Source of the DNA: Caenorhabditis elegans
Taxonomy: Eukaryota; Nematoda; Chromadorea; Rhabditida; Rhabditidae
DNA: 64,000 nt
Assembly (NCBI RefSeq): GCF_000002985.6
Contig: NC_003283.11
Span: forward strand, 4,712,001-4,776,000
Direction of reading: 5' to 3'
The translations under genes were made by a program, and so were the position numbers. Position 1 is the stretch's first letter. Each line of letters opens with the position of its first letter. Below the pieces are notes generated by a model, which did no database searches, was not told where the DNA came from, and saw only the letters and a program-made list of their open reading frames with translations. Below, in pieces: positions 24,271 through 36,658 of this stretch.

Positions 24271-24687
24271 TTTTCATATTGAAAAAGTTGTCTCTGTCGG
24301 AATCACACGTCATCTTTGTCCCATTATTTCAAAGTGTCGACCACCACATCGCACTATCACCCGAATGAACGGAGACAACATATGATGGGTGTCATTGCAG
24401 GGTGGATTTGTTTACGAGCACACGACGACCTCTCTCTTGCTCTATGCGCAATTGTTGCTCTTTTCTCTTTCTCAACTTTTGTTCACCATAGAAGTTGTTT
24501 TTTTTGGAAGTTGTTGATTTTCTTTATGTTATTTACAATTAGAGTAGGATTTTTTTCGTTCCATTCGAAATTGTTTACTAAAATTATGGCTTCAAAATTT
24601 TTAGGATATTTTATTCTTAAGAAAACCTTTAAAAAATCTTTAATTAATCTTCAGTAGTCTTTAATCTAGTTCCCTGACTGAAAATAT

Positions 24688-25010
24688 TGCGATTTTTGCG
24701 CCAAAAATACGGTACCCGGTCTCGACACGACAATTTTTTGTTAAATGATAAATAAAAGGTGTGCACCTTTAAAGATTACTGTAAGTTCAAACTTTCTTCG
24801 ACTTTGCATATTTTTCGATAATAAATTTAATTTTATCGAAAACAGGAATAAAACATTAAAAACACATAAATTCTCGATAAAAAATGTGGAAAATATGGAA
24901 TACGGAGGAACAAAATTACAGTAATCTTTAAAGGCGCATGTAAAATTCGCATGTAAAAATATTGCCGTGTCGAGACCTGGTACCGTATTTCCGTCGCAAA
25001 AATGGCTAAT
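24688..25010. repeat. Palindromic GGTACCCGGTCTCGACACG element, best copy
   Basis: Both arms are recognisable: ATACGGTACCCGGTCTCGAC and CTTTAAAGATTACTGTAA on the left, their inverse on the right, separated by an AT-rich loop around 24820-24900. Confidence 0.82.
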
Positions 25011-25374
25011 TTAAGCGCCTGGATAATAATAAAAATACTTGGTGAAAGCTTTGATTTCCTCTGAAAACGTTTTTTTTTAAACATTTTTGAAACTATGTTT
25101 TGAGATTGGTCTCGCCACGAAAAACGGCTTATTGTAGCACTTTTTAGTTTATTTATGTTTTTTTATCAACAAATTAACAAAATCTTATTTTTGCATTTAT
25201 AAAAATTTGCATACGATTTACAAAAAAAGTGCTTCCAGAATTATTTTTCGCGGCAAGACCCATTCCGATAAAGCTGTGCGCCTTGAATTATGTACATTTT
25301 GGGAAAGTGAAAATAAATGTATTCTGCAGAATCTGATTTTTTGGAATATCACGGAAAGATGTCATTATTCACGC

Positions 25375-25612
25375 CAGGGGTGTGCGGCAATTTTTTTTGT
25401 AGACGAAAAAATTGAAAAATTTTCGATTCCGGCAACTTGCCGATTTGGCGGTTTGCCGGAAATTTTCAATTCCGGTAACTTGCCGAATTGGCGATTTTCC
25501 TGAACTTTTAAATTTAGACAATTTGCCGGTTTTGCGATTTGTCGGAAAATTTTCAATTCGGGCAACTTGCCGGTTTGCCGACTTGCCGGAAATTTTCAAT
25601 TCACGCATGCTC
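25375..25612. repeat. TTTGCCGG-family repeat
   Basis: Left edge CAGGGGTGTGCGGCAA, then degenerate TTGCCGGTTTGCCGGAAATT units. No clear right terminus, so probably truncated. Confidence 0.8.
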
Positions 25613-25844
25613 AACCGCAACAAAAGTTGTAAATAGTAAACAAAAACACATTGAAATCTTATTGCCATCATTTTTTTCCAACCCCCACTCAATTTTATTA
25701 CATTCCAAAGAGAAACAGATTCACCCCCCGGCTGCACACAACACTTTTTTTTTCTGTTTGACCGTCTAGCAGGTGGCACAATTTGTCGTCTACAATTCTC
25801 TTTCATTTTTTCCCAATTTTTTAAAACTACTTTCAGTTGTACCC

Positions 25845-28800
25845 ATGGGTGTTCCTGTCAAATCTTGCCTAATCATTATCATTACTAATTTGCTTATCGC
25901 CTTGTATTTCTTATCAGCATGTAGGAAGGGTGTCACTGAGACGGGTTTTGTTGCACCGACGGTTTTACAGATACGGTAGGTAACCTGATAACCAAAAAAT
26001 TTTAAAAAAATCATTCAGGGAAAAACTAGAGATCGACGAGAACTTCCCCATTGTTTTTTACAGCACTGCATATCTTGACTACAGGTTCCTCTCTAAAACT
26101 TCCGGATTCAGAAATCTCATAAAGTTCAGGTACAAAATCCCTCGTTTACGTGTATTTGCCATGAATCCTTGTGTCACCCATAAAGAGTACATGTCTGCGG
26201 AAATTGGTTTGAATCAAAAAAAGAAAAAGGTCAAACTTCGAGGCGAGCCAACTGAGGGTGAATGTCCGTGGCATTGGGCAACGCAGTGCTTTTATAATTC
26301 GTATATTTGGACGGCAGAGCTTGGGGAGGCGAATGGAACCGAGATGGTAGGCATTGATCAGGTAGGTAATGAGAAAATGAACCTTGTATTCCGGGAACAC
26401 AAAATTCTGAGAAAGCGTATTGCGCAACATATTTGACGCGCAAAATATCTCGTAGCGAAAACTACAGTAATTCTTAAAATGACTACTGTAGCGCTTGTGT
26501 CGATTCACGGGATCTCTATTTTAGAAATGAGTTAAAATAATTTATTTATCGATCGAATATGTATTAAAATAAATAGTAAGCAAATAATACGGAGAAACGA
26601 ATTGGCATATTGCTGTCACTATTCGAAAAGAAATTCATTTCAAAAATCGAGATCCCGTAAATCGACTCCAGCGCTACAGTAGTCATTTAAAGGATTACTG
26701 TAGTTTTCGCTACGAAATATTTTGCGCGTCAAAAGCATTGCACAATACGCATTCTCAGAATTTTGTGTTACCGTAATAGCGACAATTTTTGAATTATTTG
26801 GAAATGTTCGGGAATTTTGAATTTCTTGCCAAATTATTTTGGACAATTTTGGACAATTTTTTGAAAAAAAATTTGACTTGAGATTCAAAAAATTCTAGCA
26901 TGTTTCAGAAAGACATCCAAAAATTGCTGGGACAAAGAAAACTTCGGACCATAAACCAAAAAAGTGTCGATTTTGGCTTTATTTGAAAGCAAATAAACCT
27001 TTAAAAATACGAAAAAATATTTTTTAGGAAAAGAAGCACTAAAAAATCATTCGAGAAACCAGAATATAAAAGATGCTTGAAGTACAACAAATTAATTTGT
27101 TTTTTGGATTTTTTGGTTTTGAAAACCGAAAAAAAAAACAATTAAATAAATACACCGCCCTGGAAGTCCCCTCAGTTCAAATGCATGAAAAATTTTTCTA
27201 GTTCAAAGAGCCAGAGTTTACAAATATCTGAAAAAAGTGATCCATTTTATTTTTTCAGATAACTATCCACCTGAACAACAGGACAATTTCACTGAAAGTT
27301 CAAGAAGTTCACCCGAAGAGAAAAGGAGGCTTCACTGTCTGCGTACAACCAGTCTATTGGTACTCGGAGTACCATAATATTGCACTTTTCATAGAGGTAA
27401 CTTTTAGCTTTTAGTTTTAACTTTTCCAGAAAAATTCACTCTTCCAGACATGGAGATCCCAAGGTGTTACTCGCTTCATTGTCTACTACCATTCGTCTAC
27501 CACGCAAGTTCGAAATCTTCTCGAATACTATCGAAATCTTGGGATTCTGAGACTTAGGCCATGGCCGAGTTTTGGACGGCTTCCAACTCGGCTATTTCCT
27601 AATTTAAAGCTACCTTCCTTTGATTCCTCAACGTACCGAGTAGGCCACACCTTGGCTCAGAACCTGTGTGCACTTGAAATGAAAACCGAGATTGGAGCAA
27701 TTGCAGATTTTGATGAAGTCATGGTGGCAGATAAGGAAATGCTCATAAATTATGTTGAAGAAGCGATGAAGCCGGATGAAGTTGGCGCATTAAGTTTCAG
27801 CCATTTGCTGGTGAAGTTTGAGCCCAAAATTTCAACGATGGATTTTCACGGTGTGGTCAAGCCTGTATTTTTGGACAGAAATGGACCTCCAAAGGTAAGA
27901 TGTAATCTTTTTTTCTTAATTCTGAATGACAGCCTGTGAAAAGGATCATTTGAAAATTTTATCAGAAAAAAATTAGAGCACTTTGAACGAATGAATGGTG
28001 TGGGCGGCAATTGTCCTTTTTTTTCGTCGACAAATTCGGCAATTCGGCAATTTGCCGGTTTCCCTATTTGCCGGTTTACCTATGTGCCGGAAATTTTCAT
28101 TTCCGGTAATTTGTCAGTTGCCGATTTGCCGGAAATTTCCATTTTTCGCAAATTTCCGTTTTGCCGTTTGCCGAATATCAACTTGCCGGGAGTTTTTAGA
28201 GATATTTTTTATAAGACGGAAGCACTTGAAACTGTGCCTCTTGAATTTTTTTCCCGAATTCTGAAATTTCCAAAATAAAATATGCAAAACCACAATTTGC
28301 CGAAATGCTCGGCAATTGCCTTTTTTCCGACAAACTCGGCAAATCGGCAATTTGCCGGTTTGTCGATTTGCCGGAAATTTTCAATTCCGGCAATTTGCCT
28401 ATATGCCGATTTGCCGGAAAAATTTGTATTATCAAACCCGTTTTTTGTTGAAAATCTGAAATTTTTTGACCAAAAAAAATATTTCAAAAACTTGCAGTTT
28501 TTTCGATGATTTTTTTTAATCTTTCACATAATGTTGGCAGTATTTTAGTTGGTAATTTTATAAATTTCAAACACAATTTCAACGTATTTTTTGAATTTTC
28601 TGTGCCCAAATCTGCAAGGGCAACTGAAAAAAATCCTGATTTTTTTCGACAAGATTAAAAAATTTCAGAATTTCAGTGATACCAAATTTTCATTTTTAGA
28701 CAATTTTCAACAGCTCCGCAGTAGACATTATTGTTACACATTCGATTCGACGATTTATTGGAAATGAAACTACAATTCGGGTAGCTCATTTTTCCCCATT

Positions 28801-29137
28801 TTTTCTTCTTAATTCTTTCCCTCTTCAGGCCAACGGATCTCTTCTTCACTATCGTCACAATAGCTACACAGATCCTGCAAAGGAAGTCCAGAAGCCTTAC
28901 AGTCTATTCACTTCTTACCCAAACCTGCACATCAAACGAATCCAAAAGACACTTCGAAAAGTGTTCGGCTCATCGATACCACCTTACAACTCAACATACC
29001 TACACGTTTTGAATCAGTGTATCACGAAAATAGTTGGAGAGGGAAAGTGTAGGAGTACGGTAGAGTACTGTAAGCAGTGGATGGAACCATTGACGGATTG
29101 GGTGTACGATACGACTGAAGGCATTTTTGTAGTTTAA
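25845..29137 (+). CDS. Glycosyltransferase family 92 (DUF23) protein 1
   Basis: Predicted Golgi type II membrane glycosyltransferase; characterised worm GT92 enzymes add beta-galactose to core fucose on N-glycans, but the substrate of this copy is unknown. Exons: 25845-25975, 26019-26084, 26130-26361, 27259-27396, 27448-27894, 28700-28780, 28829-29137; 467 codons. A short N-terminal anchor (SCLIIIITNLLIALYFLSAC) precedes the lumenal domain. Family landmarks: FAMNPCVTHKEY, ECPWHWATQC, CVQPVYWYSEYHNIALFIE, TRFIVYYHSSTTQV, LRPWPSFGRLP, CALEMKT, the acidic ADFDEVM (candidate metal/nucleotide site), and the C-terminal DWVYDTTEGIF. The 46-nt second intron and the repeat-stuffed 0.9 kb and 0.8 kb introns are typical here. 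Two related genes follow at 33.6 and 38.6 kb, sharing most intron positions. AATAAA lies 19 nt after the stop. Confidence 0.92.
26387..26778. mobile_element. Palindromic TA-flanked MITE copy (GT92-1 intron)
   Basis: Full-length form: TTCCGGGAACACAAAATTCT...AATTTTGTGTTACCGTAA, arms with TTTGACGCGCAAAATATCTC, TA on both sides, a roughly 100 bp AT-rich loop. Confidence 0.88.
27994..28433. repeat. TTTGCCGG-family repeat (GT92-1 intron)
   Basis: Starts GGTGTGGGCGGCAATTGTCC; two blocks of GCCGGAAATTTTCATTTCCG units flank the CCGTCTTATAAAAAATATC-type core in inverted orientation. Confidence 0.8.
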
Positions 29138-29155
29138 CCTAAATTTTAGTTTGAT

Positions 29156-29161
29156 AATAAA
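29156..29161 (+). terminator. Poly(A) signal of GT92-1
   Basis: AATAAA, 19 nt past the stop codon. Confidence 0.6.
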
Positions 29162-29604
29162 TAGTTGTTATAAATACTAATCTATTTTGGCGGCCGACAT
29201 CTCACAAGCTTGTGCCAGCGAGATGTCGGTGGCTTTTCTTTTAACTACTGTGTTTACAGGCAGGTCTAAAAGCACACGTTGTTATTCCGAGTGGGTCTTG
29301 CCACGATCTCAGTCCTACTGATCAAGTGCCAAATTTTACTCATATGTTCATTTGATGAAAAAAAAAGAAATTTATGAAGCTTCAAATTCTAAAGAGCCTA
29401 TATTTTAGTTTCTTAAAATAATTTTGTAGTGGAAAATAAAAAGGTGCATAAACGCGCCAATTTGCCACAATTTCTCAACCAACTTTAGACAACTTTCAGC
29501 AGTTTTCAGTGTGAATTTTGTACAGCCCCTCAATCAAGGGCTATCCTCAACTTTTGCTAAACTTTGGCATCTCTGGATTGGCCCAGAAGCTCTAATATAC
29601 TTAC

Positions 29605-29792
29605 CACGTGATGCCAGAGTGTCTCATTTTGGCTTGATCTACGTAGATCTACAAAAAAATGCGGGAGAAGAGACGCAGAGTTTTTAATTGATTTTGCATG
29701 GTTAAGAACTGCTAACGTCACATATTTTTTGAGTAAAACATTCCCGCATTTTTTGTAGATCAAACGGTGATGGGACAACCTGGTACCACGTG
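29605..29792. mobile_element. MITE, CACGTGGTGTC family, copy 2
   Basis: CACGTGATGCCAGAGTGTCT...GGTACCACGTG with the shared AGATCTACGTAGATCT wing. Flanking 6-mers ACTTAC/ACTGAA are only partly alike. Confidence 0.85.
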
Positions 29793-30451
29793 ACTGAATG
29801 AAGCGTTTAGCAGTTGGTCAGATCCCAAAATTTGATCACAATAAAATTGTCCTTTTAAGAACAAAAATCTGTACCGAATAAGTACAGTTTGTCACACACC
29901 ACAACTTTGTCTCGCTTACTACGTCTCTTCGTTCCCAAGAACTTCTGGTCAATTTAATTTCATGATAGAAGTTTAATGATGTTGGTTGAGTTTCACCTGA
30001 ATTACAAAATAAATAAATAAAAATCTAATATACTAGTTGGACTACAAAGGAAAATTTACCAAAATTACCAAGCTTTACTTTTTTAGATCCAAAATGGCCC
30101 AAATCTACCGAATTTTGTAAAAAAACGTTCTGAAAATTTTTCAGGAAAAAATCGTATTTTCAGTATAAAAACCCAAGTCTCAGATTTTGGCACTCTCTTT
30201 AAACCTAACCTTAAACCTAACTAAACCTAACTTTCCAATATGATAATCTAAAATCCTTGAAAGAACTTTGGTACAACTTGCATCATTAAAGTTATCTGGC
30301 CAACGATCGAAAGTCCAGTCATATTTACTTCTACACATAAACCACAAATCACTATAGACCACAGTTTTCTATTTCTCTTGCTGCGTCTCTATTGTCTAAC
30401 ATTAAAAAAGGCTGTCTCTTCTCTCCAGACGCAGATTGCCCAACATTTTTG

Positions 30452-30458
30452 TGTTTAC
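30452..30458 (+). promoter_or_regulatory. Candidate FOXO (DAF-16) site upstream of the UGT
   Basis: TGTTTAC is the exact inverse of the DAF-16 consensus GTAAACA, 17 bp upstream of the TATA box. A single 7-mer match could be chance. Confidence 0.35.
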
Positions 30459-30474
30459 CCAGGTACTGCAGGTG

Positions 30475-30482
30475 TATAAAAG
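30475..30482 (+). promoter_or_regulatory. TATA box of the UGT gene
   Basis: TATAAAAG 38 bp before the ATG implies a very short 5' UTR and a focused promoter, as in inducible detoxification genes. Confidence 0.6.
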
Positions 30483-30519
30483 AACATCTATTTGATCTCA
30501 GTTTCCGTTATTTCCAACA

Positions 30520-33302
30520 ATGAGAGTATTGTCGGTTTTTCTGGTATTAGTGGGAGTAGTTTCAGCATACAAATTTGTTTTATTTGTCCCAAATGTAGCT
30601 AACAGTCAGGTTAGTTTCACTTGATTTTTTAGTTATTGTTTTAATTCGGAAATGTAAATTTTCAAAGTACCAAAATTCAGTAGAAACCGATTTTATCAAG
30701 CGAAAAAATGTATTTAGATTCAATTCAACGCTAGAGTAGCCGAGGTTCTTGCAATTGGAGGTCATGACGTAACTATGCTAATGGTGAACCATATGGCTGG
30801 ATTTGAGTCAAACGTAAAAGTACCGAAAGGTGTTAAAAGTGAGTTGATATTTGGCATACGACAAGTCGGAGAATAATTAATAACCTTTTATATGGTGCTA
30901 AAATAATCAACTAATATAATAAAACTTGTCAAAAATTGTTGGAAAGTGTTTATGTTGTTTCAAAAAGCAGTGAAAATGCATATTTGACTTATTTTATTGT
31001 ATTGGTACGAGCATGCAACAATGCTTTAAATTCCTCAAAAAGACCACATTTGTGGCAATAAAAAGGAATAAGTTGCTAGTAATACATGTTAAAGTACTGA
31101 AACTTTGTGTTAGTGCTTTGTATCAAAACTTTCTTCCAGCCTATCAACTCGACGCTGCTGTTGAAGGAATCACAAAGCAATCCATCGAAAAAGAACAATC
31201 AGCCATGTTATACAAGAACATGGGGCTTAAGGATATGCCTCAAATGATGGCAATGTTCAGTCGAATGGGAAAGCTACTTCAAGATGGATGCCGAATCATT
31301 CTTCGCAACAAGGAATTCTTGAAATGGCTGGAAGATGAGAAATTTGATGTCGCATACACTCATATTTACTCTACGTGCCCACTTGGATTAATTCATCACG
31401 CCAAAATTCCGTCTTGGGTCTGGCTTAACAGTGGTCCACTAATGGATTATGTATCACAGGCAGTTGGAGTTCCGATTCTTCCCAGCTATGTACCGCCCGT
31501 ATTGATGGCATCTCATGATGAAATGGGTTTTGTTCAAAGAACAAAAAGTTTTATCGGTCATGTGCTAATGAGTGTTATGCACAGAAGGTATGAATTGAGC
31601 CAGGATTTTGAAAAAAAAATCTAAAAATTTCAGAATCTCATCCGACGAGGAGACAGCAATCTTCCGAAAGGAATTGAATGATCCGAGTTTTCCTCATACC
31701 ATGGATATTGGAGCCAAATGCCCACTGGTAAGTGATATGGTCAGCTTCTCGAACAAACATAAAAAGTGGCAAACCATAAGCATTTTTTGCTATAATTGCA
31801 CCTATTTTGTATTGAAGTTAAATAAGAAATTTGGTAGTTGCGTTAGAACAAAAGTTCAGATTTTTGAAAAACTTGGCAATATGCCAAAAGTTTAGCTGAA
31901 AACTTCAAAAAATCGAAATTTTTTAGGAGTGTTAACGTAAATATATTTAGGCTAAAACATCACGGACGACAGTTTAACTTCAAAGACTTTCATCTTTGTA
32001 AATATCAACCAAGTTGCCGGTTGCCGAAAAATTGCCGAAGTTTCGGCAACCAAATGTTGCCGGTTGCCGATTTTTTTTTGGGTCCGGCAACTTCGGCAAT
32101 TGCCGGTTGCCGAAAATCTTGGTTGCCGCACAGTCCTGATACCTAAATAACTACTTTTTCCAGGTAATTGTAAACAGCAATGAACTCTACGATCTACCAC
32201 GTCCCACTTTGGCCAAAGTGATAAATATTGGAGGGCTTGGTGTCGGATTTGACAGTGCTAAACCATTGACTGGAGTAAGTCCACTTTTAAAATCAACATG
32301 TCTCAGCATGTTCAATTTTCCAGGAGTTCAAGAAAATCTCTGAAACTGGAAATGGGCTTATTGTCTTCTCATTTGGCTCAGTGGCAGCTGCCCATGAAAT
32401 GCCCTTGGCTTGGAAAAACTCGCTTTTGGAAGCTTTTGCATCTCTACCAGACTACCAGTTTGTCATGAGATATGAAGGAGATGATCTGAAGGATAGATTG
32501 CCGGAAAATGTGCATTTGTCGAAGTGGCTTCCACAGAAGGATCTACTGTTGCACGAGAAGACAAAAGCGTTTATTACTCATGGAGGGTACAATTCTTTGC
32601 AGGTATGTGCATTTTGTTAACCCTGTGATCTGTAACTGTAATATTAAAGTTTCTGCTAATTGACTGTTTTTTTGTTTAACGTTTTTTCTAATTTCATTCA
32701 GTTGTGAAATTTCACTTAAATTTTTATCAAGAAATTGCAAGACATGCCTGTAAACTATCAGCAAAAATTTTAAAATTCATTCTTCCAGGAAGCAATATCC
32801 GCCGGAGTCCCCCTTATCACTATTGCTCTCATGGGCGATCAGCCCAAAAACTCCCAAATCGCCAAGAAACATGGATTTGCTGTGAACATTGAAAAAGGAA
32901 CAATTTCCAAGGAAACGGTCGTTGAAGCTCTTAGAGAAATTTTGGAGAATGATAGGTTGGTTTTCCGAAATTTATTTTCAATTTTATTTTCAACAACAAT
33001 GTCAATATCTAACTTTCAGCTACAAACAAAAAGTAACCCGGCTCTCCGCGATGGTTCGAGCTCAACCAATGAAGCCGGCTGAACGTCTTCTGAAATGGTC
33101 AGAGTTTCTTGCGGAATTCAAGACACTTGACAACCTGGTGCCAGCTGGACAGAAGCTTAACTTTTATCAATATCATTCTCTTGATGTAATCGGCTTCTTG
33201 TTCCTAGTAGTTTTAGTTGTATTCTACATTGGCTTCCTTATTCTGAAAGCAGTTTTCAGAAAATGTTGCCGTAGAAGAGAGACTAAAACTAAGAACGATT
33301 GA
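30520..33302 (+). CDS. ugt-61: UDP-glycosyltransferase (UGT, GT1)
   Basis: ER-membrane enzyme transferring a sugar from a UDP-sugar to small lipophilic acceptors, in phase II detoxification or endogenous metabolism. Exons: 30520-30609, 30718-30838, 31140-31587, 31634-31727, 32164-32274, 32324-32602, 32789-32955, 33020-33302; 530 codons, the usual UGT length. A signal peptide (MRVLSVFLVLVGVVSA) leads into YKFVLFVPN. The C-terminal half holds the UGT signature: VFSFGSVAA, LPENVHLSKWLPQKDLLLHE, THGGYNSLQEAISAGVPLIT, MGDQPKNSQIAKKHG. A single membrane anchor near the C-terminus (FLFLVVLVVFYIGFLILKAV) is followed by a basic tail ending KTKND, which fits a KxKxx ER-retrieval motif. The promoter has a TATA box. 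The family call is firm; the number 61 is from memory of this locus and less certain. Confidence 0.93.
31985..32150. repeat. GGTTGCCG/CGGCAACC palindromic repeat (UGT intron)
   Basis: Short relative of the TTTGCCGG repeats: GTTGCCGGTTGCCGAAAAAT units mirrored around TTTTTTTTTGGG, ending TTGCCGCACAGTCCTG. Confidence 0.7.
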
Positions 33303-33355
33303 TTGAAGGTCTGATTTTGAAGAAAAAAAAGCCATTTCGATATTCGGGTTTATTG

Positions 33356-33361
33356 AATAAA
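33356..33361 (+). terminator. Poly(A) signal of the UGT gene
   Basis: AATAAA 54 nt past the stop codon. Confidence 0.6.
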
Positions 33362-33568
33362 TATATCAACTTCAACTTATTGATATCAATAATTTAAAAA
33401 AAAATTATTAAAAAACATTTCAAAATTCATACACATTTAAAAATCAACTTTCTATTTAAAACTAACGTTTTCAACTCATACAATATTCAAAACCCTTATT
33501 ATTATTTCCTTTGTTCTGGGTTTTAGCTCCTTTTTTCAACACTCTTCTCTGAGCTCCTCAAATTTCAA

Positions 33569-36089
33569 ATGATTTCCATTTTGCGAAAACTATTTAAATT
33601 TCTTATATTGATTACGTCTTTGTTTTTATTTACAAGATTAATTTGCAATTTTTATCAAGTTGAAAACAAAAATGTGAATACTTTTCCAATAGTGTTTTAC
33701 AAAGATGCATACGTGGATCTCAGGTGAAATTTTGAAACTGATTAAAAAATTTATAGTGATCGGTTTTTTTTTTAAATTTAAAGAACTTTTTTTTTTGAAA
33801 ATCTTAAAACATTATGATCTTCATGGACATACTATAAACTTGAATTCAATTTTTTCTCAGAATGTCTCCTCCAAAACTTCGAGTATTTTCCCTAAATCAC
33901 TGCCTTATCAATGGAAGCTTTTTAATAATCAGATTCGAAGATTACAAACAAGAAAATATAAAAATGCTCGGCGAGCCTATCGAAGCCGATTGCCCATGGT
34001 CTTGGGCTCCAAATTGTTATTATAGTTCTCATGTTTTTGAGGTCTCACTTTACAATGTTCCGTTGGAAGAGCTGCTGAAAATTCGAAAAGTAAGCCCAGC
34101 TAGTCTAATTTTGAAAAAAAATGGTTTTTTTTATTCTAGGTAAATATTTTGATAAATGGGAAAGTCATAGATCTGAATATAAAACAAGTAATGCCTAAAT
34201 TAAAGGATGGTCTAACAATTTGTGTCCAACCTGTCTATTGGTACAACCAATTTCAGAATATAATACTTTTCATTGAGGTTTGTCACTCACTATCAGTAGG
34301 TGTTCATAATTCATATTTTCAATTTAAGAGTTGGAGAAATCAAGGAGCTTCACATTTTATTGTGTACTTTCATTCATCTACAAAAGAAGTCAAAATGGTC
34401 CTAGATCACTACCAGAAATTGGTTGATTTTAATTTTTAAAAAAATTTAAAGGCAGTATTTTTAAAGGGAATCCTAACTATTATGCCTTGGCCAACATTCG
34501 GAACTTTACCCACTCAATTCCCAAACATAAATTCCCAAGTATATCGTGTCGGTCACAATTTGGCTGCAAATCTATGTGTTTTGGAAATGAAGACCACACT
34601 TGGATCAATCGTTGATTTCGATGAACTAATTGTTCCGAAAAATGGTTACTCGAGTGTTTTGGCATTATCAATTCAAAAGTTGGGTCAGGAAAATGTGGGA
34701 GCATTGGAATTTGAAAATACGAGAGTTCAACTAGATTTATCAAATGATAAAACTGGATTTGACACCAGTTCGTTGAAAAATCCAGCGCTAGTGGATAAGA
34801 AGGGTCCTCCAAAAGTAGGTTTTTGGATATTTTAAGTTGTTTTGAAGCAAAGATCAGTTTTTTTACAATTAATTTTGCCAGAACTGAAGGCATCCATTCA
34901 CTTCATAAAGATTCTGTTTAAAAATTTATTTAAAAAAATTAATCAGCCAAGATATGGGCGGCTCCTATGATGGGATGATGATTTATGAATTAAAATGTAT
35001 GATTTAAAGCAGTAGTAGCTAGCCTAGGCTGCAAACGATTTTCCGGCAAATCGGTAAACTCCCGGAATTGAACTTTCCAGCAAATAGGCAGATCGGCAAA
35101 ATAACGGAATCAAAATTTCCGGCAAATTGGCAAATCGATCGGCAAATTACCGGAATTAAAATTTCCGGCAAATCAGCAAACCGGAAAACTGTCAATTTGC
35201 CGGAAAAACGGTTCTGGCCAAAAATTTTTGGCAAATTGTGGTTTTGCACATTTTTTTGAAAATTTCAGAATTTCAGTTTTCATCGGCAAAATTGTGCGCA
35301 TCCTATAAATGTTCCTACATCTATTTTGAAAAACAAGCAAATTCTATGAAAATATATTTTTTTTAAAACAGGAAAACATTTCAAAAAAGCACAGTTTTCA
35401 GTTTTTTCGTCTTATAAAAAATCCCTCTAAAACTTCCGGCAAATTGATGTTCGGGAAAGAGCAAATTGCCGGAATTGAAATTTCCGGCAAATCGGCAAAT
35501 TGCTGGAATTGAAATTTCCGGCAAATCGGCAAATTGCCGGAAATTTTAATTTTCCAAGAAAATCGGCAAACCTTTTTTTAAAAACTATTTACAAAAATAA
35601 TAAAAGTATGAAAAGATTTTTTTTAATTCACCATTTTTCAGCTTATTTTCAAAACCTCTTCCATTGAAATAATCCTTACCCATTCTGTCCGAAAATTCAT
35701 CAAAACTACGGATCGAACCCTGAAAGTTGCTCACGGTACCCTGATTCACTATCGATATAATGGAGGAAAATTATTGTCGAAGAAAATGAAAGATTTTTCA
35801 ATTTTCGACGGCCACAATTTTGACGGCCACATTGAGAATATGAAAAACACTACCAAAATTATTTTTGGAGTTGGACAATCAATTTTTAAATCGGAAATCA
35901 TATGGAAATTAAATGAGTGTATAGAAGAAATTAAGTGAGTTCAGAATTCCAAAAAAAAAAACAAAAGAAAATCTGAAATTTTTCAGAGCTGCCAACATTT
36001 GTCGAAGTACAGTTACCTTTTGCAAAAGCCGGATGGAAAATATTGCAAGCTGGGAAATTCACCGAACTCCGGGGATTTTTAAATTTTAG
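33569..36089 (+). CDS. Glycosyltransferase family 92 (DUF23) protein 2
   Basis: Second GT92 paralogue, predicted Golgi type II enzyme with unknown acceptor. Exons: 33569-33723, 33861-34089, 34140-34277, 34329-34421, 34467-34814, 35642-35933, 35987-36089; 452 codons. N-terminal anchor FLILITSLFLFTRLI. Family landmarks: VFYKDAYVDLR, DCPWSWAPNCYYSS, CVQPVYWYNQFQNIILFIE, ASHFIVYFHSSTKEV, MPWPTFGTLPTQFP, CVLEMKT, VDFDELIV (acidic motif, with Leu for Val), and HGTLIHYRYNG. The C-terminus is slightly diverged (IASWEIHRTPGIFKF). One extra intron (34422-34466), only 45 nt, splits the segment that is a single exon in GT92-1. The start is close behind the UGT poly(A) site, so the promoter is under 270 bp. 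Codon use is A/T-rich like its neighbours. Confidence 0.9.
35025..35575. repeat. TTTGCCGG-family repeat (GT92-2 intron)
   Basis: Units GGCAAATCGGTAAACTCCCGG and variants flank the conserved core TTGTGGTTTTGCACATTTTT...CCGTCTTATAAAAAATCCCT. Closely related to the 60.2-60.6 kb copy. Confidence 0.82.
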
Positions 36090-36658
36090 ATAGGATTTTT
36101 CTCTCAACACTGATGGTTGAGTATTTCTAGTAAGTTTTAAAAAGGTACGTTTATGTCATAATTTTTTTTTGGTTTCGAAAAATTCGAGACTGCTAAATAT
36201 TCAAAAATTTTTAATATTTTTACGTTTTTGTCCCCATTTTTTAATGTGAGAAAAAACAAGTATTAACTTGCATTTCAGATTTGAAAAAAAAAGTTTTTTT
36301 TAGCTTCCATAGGCATTCTCATGGGTTGATGGTTACTCAAAAATTAAGAAAATCTGCCAATTTTATAAGATAACCTAATTAGAATTGCCCTACTCGGCCC
36401 ATAATTATGGCGACCACTTTACCGCACTGTAACTTTTTTTTTGGACAGCAAACTGAACCAGTGAATGTATACATTTTATTGGTTAGAAAAAATCGAACAC
36501 AATGAATTATGGAAATTTTATGGAAATTGACTAGCGGGCCTGAGGGCCCGCCAGCCATTCGGAAATGGGGTGTGCCCGAAAAAAATGGGATCGCTACGAA
36601 CAAAACTGGCTGAGTTACGGCCACTTGAAGTTTTTGATAATTTTTTGAGAACTTTTTC

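Larger units (their letters stand above)
22431..25844. other. Intergenic, repeat-rich
   Basis: Begins with the 3' UTR of the RS-rich gene (AATAAA at 22702-22707). It then holds a palindromic MITE, a palindromic GTCTCGACACG element, a TTTGCCGG repeat and short inverted ACTTCTACGACTT-like blocks near 23170 and 23290. The last about 80 bp are the promoter and SL acceptor (TACTTTCAG near 25836) of the GT92 gene. No exon chain was found. Confidence 0.55.
29138..30450. other. Intergenic GT92-1 / UGT
   Basis: Poly(A) signal at 29156-29161, a nested hairpin just after it, a CACGTG-ended MITE, an ACCTAAN-rich tract near 30196-30235, then the UGT promoter. No exon seen. Confidence 0.6.

Noticed and set aside
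30196-30235. ACCTAA-rich tract resembling telomere repeats
   Set aside because: The worm telomere unit is TTAGGC; this tract is irregular AAACCTAAC and only 40 bp.
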